From the NCBI GenBank assembly GCA_003219225.1, contig QHPZ01000178.1:1-7042 (forward strand): 7,042 nt of DNA, given 5' to 3'. This document shows, in pieces, positions 6,735 to 7,042 of the stretch; the first letter of the stretch is position 1, and every line of letters starts with the position of its first letter. The DNA comes from Verrucomicrobiota bacterium. GTDB lineage: Bacteria > Verrucomicrobiota > Verrucomicrobiia > Chthoniobacterales > UBA10450. The translations under genes and the position numbers were made by a program. The notes under the pieces are model-generated. The model did no database searches. It had not been told where the DNA came from and saw nothing but the letters and a program-made list of their open reading frames with translations.

Positions 6735-7042
6735 CGGCCGGTCAGATGGTCGTCCGCCAGTTCCATACTATAATAGAGGTAATCGCGCGTCCGGCCGACG
6801 TGCAGAATGTCGATAAACCCGGCGTGCTCGCGCGAGATCGGCTCGAACGCGGACATTCCTTCGAACTCGCGGCGGAACGCGCGCTCACTCTCGAATGTGC
6901 TGCGGTAAACAATTTTTACCGCGCGCAATGCGCCGGTCACCGTTCGCGCCAGCCAAATCTCGCCATAAGCGCCACGCCCGATTACGCGCAGCAGTTCGTG
7001 ATCGGGAATGATCGGAATTTGAGCGGAAACTTGGTCGGGAAT
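6735..7042 (-). CDS. Same Ser/Thr kinase, N-terminal lobe (5'-truncated at window edge, frame broken after MELADD)
   Basis: The - strand frame is open from 7042 and starts inside the protein (IPDQVSAQIPIIPDHELLR), so the true start lies a few residues outside the window. It holds the ATP-binding glycine loop IGRGAYGEIWLAR (GxGxxG at 6979-6962) and the beta-3 lysine in LRAVKIV (codon 6916-6914). The alphaC region FRREFEGMSAF and the hinge YLYYSMELADD follow. After DDHLTG (to 6737) this frame turns into RESISPRRNRFGSGFR and stops at 6688-6686. The real kinase continues in the -1 frame at REHLSAEES. In Verrucomicrobia-type relatives about 20 residues lie between the MELADD strand and the next helix. 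They seem to be missing here. Confidence 0.83.

Noticed and set aside
1..7042. A novel multi-gene defence, mobile or RNA-based system
   Set aside because: No integrase, transposase, CRISPR repeats, tRNA, long direct repeats, or paired effector/immunity-like genes are visible. The four genes are recognisable, functionally unrelated families in ordinary housekeeping-style arrangement.

Overview
The window looks like GC-rich chromosomal DNA from a free-living, probably soil-dwelling bacterium. My best guess is Verrucomicrobiota (Spartobacteria/Chthoniobacterales-like), with Acidobacteriota or Planctomycetota as alternatives. The guess rests on gene content: a membrane-fused spermidine-synthase-like protein, a Ser/Thr kinase carrying PEGA repeats plus a sulfatase-modifying-factor-type domain, and a kinase N-lobe ending in a MELADD segment. 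It is inference from family recall, not from a search.

Layout. Four protein genes fill almost all of the window. On the + strand are (1) a 'fused MFS/spermidine synthase' family membrane protein, 5'-truncated by the window edge and ending at 2862; (2) an Nramp-related divalent metal transporter, 2910-4132; and (3) a small Nudix hydrolase, 4149-4612, starting 16 nt after the transporter stop. On the - strand, convergent with the Nudix gene across a 10-nt gap, is (4) a membrane-anchored Ser/Thr kinase (kinase, TM, about four PEGA repeats, FGE-like domain), running from 7042 down to 4623 with its extreme N-terminus outside the window. No RNA gene, mobile element, CRISPR array or clear terminator was found. 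Genes 2 and 3 are probably one transcript, with gene 1 possibly included (47-nt gap), but nothing shows that the genes share a pathway.

The most unusual property is that every one of the four genes is broken once by a reading-frame change, each time in the -1 direction (as from a net loss of 3n+1 bases). At three of the four junctions an expected conserved segment of roughly 12-20 residues also appears to be missing. The junctions lie near 1429 (methyltransferase-like domain), 3671-3677 (transporter, after the sixth-helix motif), 4211-4217 (Nudix, before the PFW motif) and 6729-6745 (kinase, between MELADD and HLSAEE). Both sides of each break are otherwise intact and conserved. This fits very recent gene decay, or more likely a sequencing, assembly or strain-collapse artefact that removed short segments. 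If the breaks are technical, the organism encodes four ordinary intact proteins here.

I found no strong candidate for a new multi-gene system. The protein-level points of most interest are the kinase with an extracytoplasmic FGE-like domain that lacks the catalytic cysteines, and the Nramp relative with DPSG and ISP in place of the canonical DPGN and MPH metal-site motifs.
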